DNA from: JAYYZW01 sp965217605
Lineage (GTDB): Bacteria; Pseudomonadota; Gammaproteobacteria; Ga0077536
Assembly (NCBI GenBank): GCA_965217605.1
Contig: CBDCJB010000013.1
Coordinates: forward strand, 248,001-312,000
Length of the DNA stretch: 64,000 nt
Reading direction: 5' to 3'
The translations under genes were made by a program, and so were the position numbers. Under the pieces are notes generated by a model. It saw nothing but the letters and a program-made list of their open reading frames with translations, did not search any database and was not told the origin of the DNA. Positions 43,878 through 52,329 of this stretch are shown piece by piece; position 1 is the stretch's first letter, and the number at the start of each line of letters is the position of its first letter.

Positions 43878-45107
43878 ATGAAAATTGCAGCATTCCACCT
43901 CATGCCCTACCGCGACCTGGCGCCGGACTTCGAGAAGAAGTACAAGTCCGCCTGGTTCGACTTGCCCTTCAGGGAGGTCGCCGATCCCGGCAAGTGTGCG
44001 CAGTATTACAACCACACCCTGGACGAGCTGATCTTCGCGGCTGAATGCGGGTTCGACGGCGTGTGCACCAACGAGCACCACCAGAACGCTTACGGCTTCA
44101 TGGTCAACCCGAACATGATGGGCTCGGTGCTCGCACGCGCCACGCGCGGCAGCGATACCGCGATCGTCCAGATGGGCGAAACGGCGGTCTTTCTGAATCC
44201 GCCCATCCGCGTCGCCGAGGAATACGCCATGCTGGACTGCGTGTCCGAAGGCCGCCTCGTCGCCGGGTTTCCCGTGGGCTTGGGCGGCGATTACGCCTAC
44301 AGCTACGGCATGGCGCCGATGGAACAGCGCGGCCGGTACCGCGAAGCACACGACTTGATCAAAAAGGCCTGGACGGCCGACGACATCTTCGTGTGGAACG
44401 GTAAGTACTATCAACTGCCGATGGTGAACGTGTGGCCGCGGCCGGTGCAGCAACCGCATCCGCCGATCTGGGTGCCGGGTAACGCCAGCCCCAGTAGCTG
44501 GGACTTCGTCATCAACAACGACTACTCGTACTGCTATCTGACCTTCTTCGGCGCCAAGGGCGCCCAGCACATGGTGCAGGGTTACTGGAACCGGGTGGAG
44601 GAACTCGGACGTGATCTGAACCCCTATCGCATGGGCTTCGCGGTTCCGGTCGGCGTGTCGGAAACCGACGAACAGGCCGAAGCTGAATTTGGGCGCCACA
44701 TCGAGTATTTCTTTCACAAGTGTTTGCGCTTGCCCGAGCAGTATCTGGCGCCTCCGGGCCACATGACCCATACCAGCCTGACGCATTTGCTCACGAAGCG
44801 GCCCTTTCCGCCGTTCGAAGAATTGCCGGAGCTGCGTTTTTCTCAATTCAACGAGCGCGAGTATGTGGTGGCCGGCAGTGCCGCTACCGTCACCGAACGT
44901 CTACTGCATACCATCAAGACCTTGCGCATCGGGCACCTCATGATCCTGCCGCAATTCGGATCGATGCCGCACGAACAGGCCAAGGAGAATATCGAGCGCA
45001 TCGCCAAGCATGTGTTGCCGCATCTGCGCAACGTTTGGGACAACGAAGGTTGGGACGATCACTGGTGGCCACAAGGTTGCGAGAAAGTGCAACGCGCGGC
45101 AGCTTGA
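43878..45107 (+). CDS. LLM class flavin-dependent oxidoreductase
   Basis: A 409-aa luciferase-like monooxygenase (bacterial luciferase family TIM barrel). Typical elements are an N-terminal MKIAAFHLMPYRDL strand, CTNEHHQNAYGFMVNP, and IVQMGETAVFLNPPIRVAEE. Also present are RLVAGFPVGLGGDYAYSYGM and the substrate loop WPRPVQQPHPPIWVPGNA. It should use reduced FMN (or F420) to oxygenate an organic substrate that is not identifiable. Strong ribosome-binding site (GAGGAGAGCC). An OsmC-family gene follows after 20 bp, probably co-transcribed. Confidence 0.88.
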   Translation: MKIAAFHLMPYRDLAPDFEKKYKSAWFDLPFREVADPGKCAQYYNHTLDELIFAAECGFDGVCTNEHHQNAYGFMVNPNMMGSVLARATRGSDTAIVQMGETAVFLNPPIRVAEEYAMLDCVSEGRLVAGFPVGLGGDYAYSYGMAPMEQRGRYREAHDLIKKAWTADDIFVWNGKYYQLPMVNVWPRPVQQPHPPIWVPGNASPSSWDFVINNDYSYCYLTFFGAKGAQHMVQGYWNRVEELGRDLNPYRMGFAVPVGVSETDEQAEAEFGRHIEYFFHKCLRLPEQYLAPPGHMTHTSLTHLLTKRPFPPFEELPELRFSQFNEREYVVAGSAATVTERLLHTIKTLRIGHLMILPQFGSMPHEQAKENIERIAKHVLPHLRNVWDNEGWDDHWWPQGCEKVQRAAA

Positions 45108-45127
45108 ATTCAATAAGGAATATTAGC

Positions 45128-45544
45128 GTGGACATGAAAGTAATTTTCCCCGGCGGCAAGAAGGTCGATGCCATCTACGACGGGATCACCGTCAAGACCG
45201 ATCAGCCGGAAAGCAACGGCGGCGCGGGCGAGGCGCCGTCACCCTACGACATGTTCTTCGCGTCGATTTCGACCTGTATCGGGTACTACATCCTTACGTT
45301 CTGTCACAAACGCGACATATCGACCGATCGAATCGAAATTGCGATCCGCATGGAAAAGAACGACACCACCGGCCTCGTAGGCAACATGGTCTTCGACATT
45401 CAATTACCTGCCGATTTCCCCGAAAAATATCGTTCGGCCATCACCAAGGCCGCGGATCAGTGCAAGGTCAAAATGCACTTGGAAGACCCGCCGTCAATAG
45501 AGATTACGGCGAGCGTCGGTGAAACGATGGCGGTTGGATCGTAA
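45128..45544 (+). CDS. OsmC-family protein
   Basis: A 138-aa OsmC/Ohr-fold protein. It reads MKVIFPGGKKVDAIYDGITV, GGAGEAPSPYDMFFASISTC (first Cys) and ADQCKVKMHLEDPPSIEITA (second Cys). The pair of cysteines is the peroxidatic/resolving arrangement of hydroperoxide reductases. I place the start at the GTG at 45128, because AAGGAA ends seven bases upstream; an ATG lies two codons later. It is the last gene behind the LLM oxidoreductase, suggesting protection against peroxides formed there. Confidence 0.8.
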   Translation: MDMKVIFPGGKKVDAIYDGITVKTDQPESNGGAGEAPSPYDMFFASISTCIGYYILTFCHKRDISTDRIEIAIRMEKNDTTGLVGNMVFDIQLPADFPEKYRSAITKAADQCKVKMHLEDPPSIEITASVGETMAVGS

Positions 45545-45757
45545 GGCGCGACGCAGCGGTCGCTATTTACGCCGACTGTAGAAACCGAACCCGACCAGTC
45601 CCGATAGAACTAATAGCGCCGGCGCGGGAATTGGGATCGCGGTCATCGTGTGCAATTCCACCAGGCCGAGCTCGATATCCGCACCGGCGCTGGTCGTATT
45701 GTCGCCGAGAAACAGATAGTTCGTAAGGACGTAGGTAGTGTCCTAATAAAGCCTGGA

Positions 45758-47359
45758 TTAATCCTCTGCCGGCCCATTTTGCCGCAAGACAAACCTAGCC
45801 TTTACATCGCGATCCGTGCCTTGGCGACGATTGTGGTCCAGGATGGCGATTTCTGCTAGCCGAATCAGCATTTTTTTAGATGCCGGCCACGTTTTCCCTG
45901 TTAATCGTTGAGCGTCACTAACGCTGATTTCCCCATGTTCTGCAACATGATTGAGGCAACGCCTTTCATCAGCATTGAGTTGTTGGGCGATCCTAGCACC
46001 TAGGAATTGGGCGACATCGGAATCTACCCACGCTTTACGATGCTTAACGTTATTTTTAAGCGTAACGCGGACCTGGGATTCTCCAATTTCTTGTTGTTTG
46101 AATTCTGGTTCCGGTAAGTCCAGTTCAAGCATCGTGTCACGGATTCGACGCGTTCCTTCATGAGCACACTTTACATACTCCATGTAAAACATTGCATCCA
46201 TGAGGTATGGATTCCGTGGATGATGCGATTCATAGATATTCTCGACTGTAACGAACGGAGGAAACGGCCCAGGGCTCTCTATTACTAACCTATCGTCAAA
46301 CATTCGCACGAAGATTGGTCGGTTGCCGAGCCCATTCCCATACGAGCGATGTACGCAGGCGTTAACAATGGCCTCATACCATGCCGGGTTGGGATATTCA
46401 GGCGAGGTATAGAACTTGTTGTTTTTGTTTAGTCGAGAAAACGTTCGAAGCTGCGATTTAATCATTGCGGCCGCGCTTTGAATCTGCTGCGGGATTGTGC
46501 CGTCGATAAATTCATCCTTAATCGCATTCCATCGGTCGCCGCTGCCCTCTTCTTCCCCTTCGAACCTCAAGAACCTTATCCTGCACCCTGGGACTACTGA
46601 GCGCGGGTCCTTTGCGAAAAGAAGCGCACAAGCCATATTTGGGATGAAGTCGCCGCGCTTATTTTTACCTAGCTTCATTAGCTCCAGTACGTCTTCGGCT
46701 GAATGTTCCGGATCCCACTGTTTGCCCTCCCTAACCCTGTCGGCAAACGCCTTTATAGCTGGCTTGTCGAAATCGTCACGATAAGAAAGCCCTGTGGAAC
46801 CAGCTTCGAAGCTTCTTTCTCCTTTGTCATTCTGTAGTGCAAGGATCTCTTCGGTGGCCTTTACTTGATACTTCGAATCACCTTTTCTGATGAAAATTCG
46901 TTCATCACTGGTTTTAATTAAGCGATTGGGGTGATACTTGACCCTGAACAAGATGACAAAATCTTCTTTGCCGTCATCATCACGATGTATCGGAACACGT
47001 TTAGAATGCCAAATCGCTCCACTACAATACTGGTCGGGGAATTTCTCTAGCATGTTCAGGTCTTTTTGAGACATACGGCAGCATCCTTCGAAACTTTTGT
47101 CATTTCTGATCCCTACCGCAATCAGGCCACCATCAGGCTGCGTATTGCTCCACATACATACGTACTCCCCCAATGGTTTCAAAGAGTAAGAGTTTGGCTT
47201 GGCTTCGAAGGAGCGATCTTCTTTTACTTTTCGAAGCAAGGCTTCATCTGCCGCTTCGAAGATCTCGTTCGGGCTCATTAATTGCGGCTTTTTGGGGGCT
47301 CCGAAGGAAAGGTTAAGCTGCTCTGGTTGCTCAAAGAATTGTGGCTTATAGGCGCTCAT
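45758..47359 (-). CDS. AlbA_2 (Schlafen-like) / HATPase_c_4 transcriptional-regulator-like protein (IS cargo)
   Basis: A 533-aa protein of the COG2865 type. Its AlbA_2/Schlafen-like N-terminal domain spans about 35-180 (RSFEAKPNSYSLKPLGEYVC, NTQPDGGLIAVGIRNDKSF, DERIFIRKGDSKYQV). The RecG-like/HATPase_c_4 region follows (MACALLFAKDPRSVVPGCRI, EFIDGTIPQQIQSAAAMIKS, NPAWYEAIVNACVHRSYGNG, IFVRMFDDRLVIESPGPFPP, EGTRRIRDTMLELDLPEPEF). A winged-helix-like C-terminus ends it (HGEISVSDAQRLTGKTW). Members bind DNA or nucleic acid, and some act in phage defence or regulation. Its ATG overlaps the stop of the upstream ribbon-helix-helix-like gene (ATGA), so the two are coupled. Confidence 0.8.
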   Translation of the reverse strand: MSAYKPQFFEQPEQLNLSFGAPKKPQLMSPNEIFEAADEALLRKVKEDRSFEAKPNSYSLKPLGEYVCMWSNTQPDGGLIAVGIRNDKSFEGCCRMSQKDLNMLEKFPDQYCSGAIWHSKRVPIHRDDDGKEDFVILFRVKYHPNRLIKTSDERIFIRKGDSKYQVKATEEILALQNDKGERSFEAGSTGLSYRDDFDKPAIKAFADRVREGKQWDPEHSAEDVLELMKLGKNKRGDFIPNMACALLFAKDPRSVVPGCRIRFLRFEGEEEGSGDRWNAIKDEFIDGTIPQQIQSAAAMIKSQLRTFSRLNKNNKFYTSPEYPNPAWYEAIVNACVHRSYGNGLGNRPIFVRMFDDRLVIESPGPFPPFVTVENIYESHHPRNPYLMDAMFYMEYVKCAHEGTRRIRDTMLELDLPEPEFKQQEIGESQVRVTLKNNVKHRKAWVDSDVAQFLGARIAQQLNADERRCLNHVAEHGEISVSDAQRLTGKTWPASKKMLIRLAEIAILDHNRRQGTDRDVKARFVLRQNGPAED

Positions 47360-47547
47360 GTGGCTCTCTTGGCTCCACGGATTGCCATTTCTCGCAACCA
47401 GTCTGATAGTCGTTTCCCACGCGATTTTGCGGCTCGCTCCATTCGCTCGCGTTCTTTGAGGGTACATCGAAACTGAGTGACCACGCTGCGCCGCTCACTG
47501 TCGGATAACTCTGGGCGGCCACGCTTGGAAGTGGATTTATTTGTCAT
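47356..47547 (-). CDS. Small ribbon-helix-helix-like DNA-binding protein (IS cargo)
   Basis: A 63-aa basic protein: KRGRPELSDSERRSVVTQFR, then CTLKERERMERAAKSRGKRL and SDWLREMAIRGAKRA. The strand (VVTQFRCT) plus two helices, with the SDWLREMA second helix, fit ribbon-helix-helix or MobC-type relaxosome-like proteins and many antitoxins. I use the ATG at 47547, seven bases after AAGGAA; an ATG at 47565 is also possible. It overlaps the AlbA_2 gene by four bases. It may autoregulate the pair or act as an antitoxin-like partner. Confidence 0.65.
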   Translation of the reverse strand: MTNKSTSKRGRPELSDSERRSVVTQFRCTLKERERMERAAKSRGKRLSDWLREMAIRGAKRAT

Positions 47548-47614
47548 ACGAATATTCCTTGCCATGTAATATTAAATGTAGTACATTTATTTCATGGCCG
47601 CAAGGAGTACAGAG

Positions 47615-48437
47615 ATGCCAAAATACCTAAATACTGAGAAGAAAACTATCGCGATTTCGATGCTTTGCGAGGGCAACTCCATTCGCGGGGTAGAGCGGAT
47701 GACGGGGATCCATAGGGATACCATCATGCGGCTTGCAGTCCGGGTCGGGAACGGTATGCGGAAGGTTCAAGATGAGATGTTCGTGAACCTGCGATGCGAG
47801 CGGATCGAGGTTGATGAAGTTTGGGGCTTCATCGGTGCCAAGCAATCGACGGCTAAGAAGCGCAATCTCGGCCCTGAGATGGGCGACATATGGACCTGGG
47901 TGGCGCTGGATTCCGATACCAAGCTGGTCCCGACCTGGCATGTAGGAGGGCGCAAGCAGCGCGACGCTACTGCGTTTATTTCAGATCTGGCGTCCAAACT
48001 GGTGAATCTCCTCAGATGCGCTCACGGCGTATCAGAAAGCGATTGAAGAGGCTTTTGGGGCCAATGTGGACTACGCAAGTATTATTAAAACCTTCAAACA
48101 GTCGGAACTCACCGAAGCGCGGCGATATTCCCCGCCAGAGGTGTATTCCGCTAAAAAAGTAGTGAGGCAGGGAAATCCTGATTGGGACAAGATTTCAACG
48201 TCCTACGTTGAAAAGCAAAACCATACGGTGCGGATGCACTGCCGCCGACTGGCAAGATTGACGAACGCTTTTTCCAAGAAGCGTGAGAACTTCGAAGCCG
48301 CGATTTCTCTGCATTATGCGTATTACAACTTGGTCAAGCGGCATGGTTCGCTCCGTGTGACGCCTGCGATGGAGGCCGGGGTTACGGAGACCTTCTGGAC
48401 GGTCCTTGAGCTGGTCGAACGTGGCGAAGCCCCATGA
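47615..48437 (+). pseudogene. IS1-family transposase, frameshifted
   Basis: The N-terminal helix-turn-helix (AISMLCEGNSIRGVERMTGI HRDTIMRL, continuous in the protein) and the first catalytic Asp block (ERIEVDEVWGFIGAKQ; DIWTWVALDSDTKLVPTW) are in one frame up to about 48005. The rest is in another frame: SDALTAYQKAIEEAFGANVD, KISTSYVEKQNHTVRMHCRR, LARLTNAFSKKRENFEAAIS. About 8-11 nt appear missing near 48010, so this is a deletion rather than the slippery site IS1 uses. The ATG at 47615 has AAGGAG upstream. Confidence 0.75.
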
Positions 48438-48724
48438 GCGAGTACATAACCAATCTGTCGGATGCAATAGCGGCGATGCACAATTGTCGCTGTACGCACT
48501 TCGGCTCTGAGAAGGTGACAGAGACCCATGATGGGAAGGAAATCTGGTCTGGTGATGTGGAGATATTTCACATCGAAGGGCACCCCGAAGCTAACGTTGC
48601 CTACGGGTGGGCGTGGAAGGATGGCGGTGAGGAGATCCGATATATCGGGATCCTCCGGGTGCCGCCTGTGGAATCGCCGATCGATGCAGCACGGGCCGCG
48701 ATTGCTAGTAAGCAATTCGGCTGA
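48434..48724 (+). CDS. 96-aa protein of unknown function (IS cargo)
   Basis: The ATG overlaps the transposase stop (ATGA), so it is coupled to it. The protein begins MSEYITNLSDAIAAMHNCRC and contains GDVEIFHIEGHPEANVAYGW and EIRYIGILRVPPVESPIDAA. It is small, mixed alpha/beta, with no membrane segment. I recognise no family. Its stop is seven bases from the right inverted repeat, so it belongs to the element. Confidence 0.7.
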   Translation: MSEYITNLSDAIAAMHNCRCTHFGSEKVTETHDGKEIWSGDVEIFHIEGHPEANVAYGWAWKDGGEEIRYIGILRVPPVESPIDAARAAIASKQFG

Positions 48725-49457
48725 GTGAGGTTTATTAGGACACTACCAGGACGTAGGGCAGCTCGCCGAAGGGCGAATAATCGCGTAACGCGTCGGATAA
48801 GATCGGGCTGCCGTTTGCTAGCAGCGAATACCCGGAATTCAAGATCTGCAACGAGTAAGCCGTCTCGCCGCCAGTGGTGGTGTAGCTCATTTCCTCCGCA
48901 TGGGTAAATCCGGGTCCCGACTGCGCCCAGATCTTGTCTTCCCAAAAGGCGATCTCGATGCCGAGATTATCGCTGGACAGCACGATGACACTGAAACCCG
49001 CCCGGTCGTTGTCGGTGCCGTGATCCTCGCTCAGGATCTGTAGTTCGAAATCCAGGCTGAAACCGGCGCTGCGGTCAAGCGCGGGTAAGGACGGAAACTG
49101 CAAGAAATTGGTGTAACCCGCTCGAGCATTATGATCGGTCGTCAGTTGAGCTCCCGTGGGTATGACGCTCTGGGATGCGGCTCCGGTACCGCCATAGGCG
49201 AGCCAGGGCTGGGCGCCGGGTAGTGTTCCCAAGCTATCGTCGTAGATCGTGACGGTCGCTGCCAGCGCGAGGCTGTACCCACCGCACCACACGGCACACA
49301 TGAGCGCAATTCGGAGAACGGCGTTGGTCAGCATCGTTCGAGTCTAAATGCCGGCGTTCGGTGTCAGCAAGCTTCCGTCAAAATGCGAACCAGACGACGT
49401 TTCCACTTCAGCGAATTCGATCCATACTCACCCGATAACAAGCAAGGGAGACGTCCG

Positions 49458-50894
49458 ATGGCATTCGAAGATTACGGTGATTACGACGCACTGGGGCTCG
49501 CAGAACTCGTCAGGACCAAAAAAGTCAGTCCGCGCGAAGTGATGGACGAAGCCATACGCCGCGCCGAGGCGGTCAACCCCGAGCTCAATTTCCTGAACCA
49601 CAAGGCCTACGAGCTGGCCTGCGAAACGGCCGACGATCCCAAGTTACCGGCCGGTCCGCTCAAGGGCGTGCCGTGGCTGGTCAAGGATCTTGCGACCGGT
49701 TGGACGGGCCAGCCGGTGACCAACTGCTGCCCGTATTTCAAGGACGTCGTGTCGGAGACGGATGGAGAGGTCCTCAAGCGCATGAAAGCGGCCGGCATGA
49801 TCCCGTTCGCCAAAACTACCTCGCCCGAACAGGGCTGGGCCATCTCGACCGAGTCCTCGATGTTCGGCATCACGCGCAGCCCGTGGAACCTCGATCGCAC
49901 CCCGGGCGGCTCGAGCGGTGGCTCGGCCGCGGCGGTCATCGCGCGCGTCTTACCGATGGCCGAGGCTTCCGACGGTGGCGGTTCGATCCGCGTGCCGGCT
50001 GCGAACTGCGGACTCGTCGGTTTGAAACCGGCGCGCGGCCGCATGAGCCTGAGTCCGGCGGTCGCCGATTATTGGTACGGCGGGGTGACGTTCCTGTGTG
50101 TCTCGCGCACGGTGCGCGACACCGCGGCCTTACTCGACGTCACGGGCGGGCCGCTGCCGGGCGAACCCTATCAGATCCCCGCTCCCTCCCGGCCTTTTCT
50201 GCAGGAAGTCGGCGCCGGTCCGGGCAAGCTCAAGATCGCGATGATCACGGACGCGCCGGATCACGGTACGTCGGTCGATCCGCAGGTGGAACAGGCGGTC
50301 ACCGACGCCGGGAAGCTCATGGAGAGTCTCGGTCACGCGGTCGAACCGCAACCGGTGCCCTACGATTTCTGGCCGCTCTATAAAACCTATGCCGAGATCA
50401 TCGCGGTGCAGACCGCCGCGTTCTTTACCGCTATGGCGGGCACCGTCGGCCGTGAAGCGACGTCCGACGACATGGCAAACTTCTACTGGACGATGATCGA
50501 AAAAGGCAACAGCTACTCCGGCGTCGATCATTCCAACCAGGTCGAGACCATGCGCCAAATGTGCCGCGACTTCGTCAGGCGCATGACCGCCTACGACGCC
50601 TGGCTGATGCCGACCGTACCGATGCTGCCGCGCACACATGGGTATTACGACATGTCACTCGACGTCGAGACCTATGACGATACCTTGATGGGACCGGATT
50701 GCTGTTTCACGTCGCCCTTCAATGCCTCGGGCTTGCCGGCGATCGTCGTGCCGATGAGCTTGTCCGAAGACGGCCTGCCGATCGGCGTACAGTTCGTCGG
50801 GCGCGACTGCGACGAGGTGACCTTGATCCGCATCGCCGCGCAGATCGAGCAGGCGCGCCCCTGGATCGATACGAAGCCCGCGATCTGCACTTAA
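49458..50894 (+). CDS. Amidase (amidase signature family)
   Basis: A 478-aa amidase-signature enzyme with the Lys-cisSer-Ser triad: Lys in GVPWLVKDLATGW, cis-Ser in TPGGSSGGSAAAVIARVLPM and the nucleophile region ASDGGGSIRVPAANCGLVGL. The C-terminal block GPDCCFTSPFNASGLPAIVV with GLPIGVQFVG is intact. It hydrolyses amide bonds of unknown small substrates; it is not the GatA subunit by context (no gatB/gatC nearby). The ATG at 49458 follows AAGGGAG. It is divergent from the split PEP-CTERM gene. Confidence 0.9.
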   Translation: MAFEDYGDYDALGLAELVRTKKVSPREVMDEAIRRAEAVNPELNFLNHKAYELACETADDPKLPAGPLKGVPWLVKDLATGWTGQPVTNCCPYFKDVVSETDGEVLKRMKAAGMIPFAKTTSPEQGWAISTESSMFGITRSPWNLDRTPGGSSGGSAAAVIARVLPMAEASDGGGSIRVPAANCGLVGLKPARGRMSLSPAVADYWYGGVTFLCVSRTVRDTAALLDVTGGPLPGEPYQIPAPSRPFLQEVGAGPGKLKIAMITDAPDHGTSVDPQVEQAVTDAGKLMESLGHAVEPQPVPYDFWPLYKTYAEIIAVQTAAFFTAMAGTVGREATSDDMANFYWTMIEKGNSYSGVDHSNQVETMRQMCRDFVRRMTAYDAWLMPTVPMLPRTHGYYDMSLDVETYDDTLMGPDCCFTSPFNASGLPAIVVPMSLSEDGLPIGVQFVGRDCDEVTLIRIAAQIEQARPWIDTKPAICT

Positions 50895-50927
50895 AGATCC
50901 GCGCTCGGGCTGACGCCAACTAGAGTC

Positions 50928-52232
50928 ATGGCCCGACATTCAGCGACACAAACGGGATCGCCCGCCGCCCGCATGCGCGCCTTCGCCTCGCTCAAACCGA
51001 AGATCCGCTTCGGTTTCGGCCGCCCGTGGGCGCGACCCGGCGAGCTGCGCCTGGTCTTTCCGTTCAAGCGCTCCTGGGCCGGTCTCATCTTCATGGGTGC
51101 TTTCGTAGCCGTGTTTTGCATACCGTTGTTCTCAGTGGGTGCGCAGACCGATTTCGGCGACGGGGGCAATCTGTTCGATCTGGTCGGTAATCTCTTCGGC
51201 GCATTTTGGTTGCTCGGCTGGGCAACCGGTGTCGCCATACTCGTGCTCGTCTTCCTCGCGATGTTGCTCGGCCGTGAAGTCGTGATCGCGCGGCCCGGCG
51301 CATTCGTCTACCGCATGGAGATCCTCGGCCTCGGCATCAGCGCCGAATGTGACGCCGCGGAAATGCGCAATCTCCGCGCAGCAGAACCCGATGACGATGC
51401 CGGAACGAGCTGGCGGGGCCCGCATTTGGCGTTCGACTACAAGGGCGATTCGGTCGAGTTCGGTTCGAACATCGAAGAGCCGGCGGCGAGCGACCTCATG
51501 AACCGGCTCCAAGAGGCGCTCCGCGCGGCGATTAGAGATGGCCCGACGACCGAGGTGACGGCGTCTGACCTACCCGTCGAGGCGAACGAGCCATTCCAGC
51601 TGGAGCCGTCGCAACCGGCCAGGCGACCCGTCACCTTGACCTCGCCGTCGACGCTTGCGCTGATCTTCGCCAACCTCGTGCCGCTTGCCGGTGCGGCCTT
51701 TCTCGGCTGGGACATGGGCAAGATCATGATCCTGTACTGGGCGGAAAGCGCCATCATCGGCGTGTTCAATCTGCTCAAGATGGCCGTGATCGCGAAGTGG
51801 CTAGTCGTCTTCGCCGGTCCCTTCTTCGTCGGGCATTACGGCGGTTTCATGGCCGTCCACCTGCTGTTCATCTACGGATTTTTCATCAAGGGCGTTGACG
51901 GCATGAATGAAGGCGGCGGGATCCCCTTGTCCGAGGTCGCCGGAGATTTTCTCGTCCTGTGGCCGGCCCTGGTGGCGCTGTTCCTCAGCCACGCCTTGTC
52001 GTTCTATCTCAACTTCATCGGTCGCCGCGAATATCTGGACGGCACGCTGCAAAAACAGATGGGCGAGCCCTATAAGCGCATCATCGTGATGCACATGACG
52101 ATCATCATCGGCGCGTTCTTCGTGCTGGCATTCAAATCCGCCGTGCCGGCCCTGATGCTGTTGATCGCGCTCAAGATCAGCGCGGACGCCCGCGCGCACG
52201 TGCGCGAGCGAAGCGGTGAGCGAGGCGTTTAG
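50928..52232 (+). CDS. DUF6498-like integral membrane protein
   Basis: A 434-aa protein with two halves. The N-terminal half has two membrane helices (about 50-70 and 92-115) and a soluble part (residues 120-230). The C-terminal half has five or six helices and starts LTSPSTLALIFANLVPLAGA AFLGWDMGKIM (continuous), followed by ILYWAESAIIGVFNLLKM, the pattern of DUF6498. Also notable is SFYLNFIGRREYLDGTLQKQ. Function unknown. It starts 33 bp after the amidase on the same strand. Confidence 0.65.
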   Translation: MARHSATQTGSPAARMRAFASLKPKIRFGFGRPWARPGELRLVFPFKRSWAGLIFMGAFVAVFCIPLFSVGAQTDFGDGGNLFDLVGNLFGAFWLLGWATGVAILVLVFLAMLLGREVVIARPGAFVYRMEILGLGISAECDAAEMRNLRAAEPDDDAGTSWRGPHLAFDYKGDSVEFGSNIEEPAASDLMNRLQEALRAAIRDGPTTEVTASDLPVEANEPFQLEPSQPARRPVTLTSPSTLALIFANLVPLAGAAFLGWDMGKIMILYWAESAIIGVFNLLKMAVIAKWLVVFAGPFFVGHYGGFMAVHLLFIYGFFIKGVDGMNEGGGIPLSEVAGDFLVLWPALVALFLSHALSFYLNFIGRREYLDGTLQKQMGEPYKRIIVMHMTIIIGAFFVLAFKSAVPALMLLIALKISADARAHVRERSGERGV

Positions 52233-52329
52233 ACACCCCCGGTCCTGCGCCTAACGCTGGGGTGGGTTATGCTCCGCCTGCGTTTGCTCAAACGGACGCC
52301 CCGAGCGCCATGCTGACGGAACATCTCTC

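Larger units (their letters stand above)
45734..48747 (+). mobile_element. IS1-family element with three cargo genes
   Basis: 3014 bp. Perfect 17-bp terminal inverted repeats GGTAGTGTCCTAATAAA (45734-45750) and its complement (48731-48747). Perfect 8-bp target duplication AGGACGTA (45726-45733, 48748-48755). It holds, left to right, an AlbA_2/ATPase-like gene and a ribbon-helix-helix-like gene (both minus), an IS1-type transposase (plus, frameshifted) and a 96-aa gene (plus). The cargo is visibly more AT-rich than the host DNA. Confidence 0.85.
45563..49334 (-). pseudogene. PEP-CTERM-type gene split by a 3-kb IS1-family element
   Basis: The 5' part (48748-49334) encodes a signal peptide (IALMCAVWCGGYSLALA) and a jelly-roll-like domain to GELPYVL. 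The 3' part (45563-45725) encodes TNYLFLGDNTTSAGADIELG and the sorting tail IPIPAPALLVLSGLVGFGFY plus SRRK. Removing the element and one copy of the AGGACGTA duplication rejoins them in frame to 249 residues. At present the 5' part ends a few codons inside the element as a 199-aa protein lacking its exosortase signal. Confidence 0.85.

Noticed and set aside
47594..48437. Programmed -1 frameshift in the IS1-type transposase
   Set aside because: There is no clear A6C-type slippery site, and the change coincides with missing conserved residues, so a deletion fits better.
52233..52329. Terminator from CACCCC...GGGGTG after the DUF6498-like gene
   Set aside because: The stem is short, the loop long and no T-run follows.
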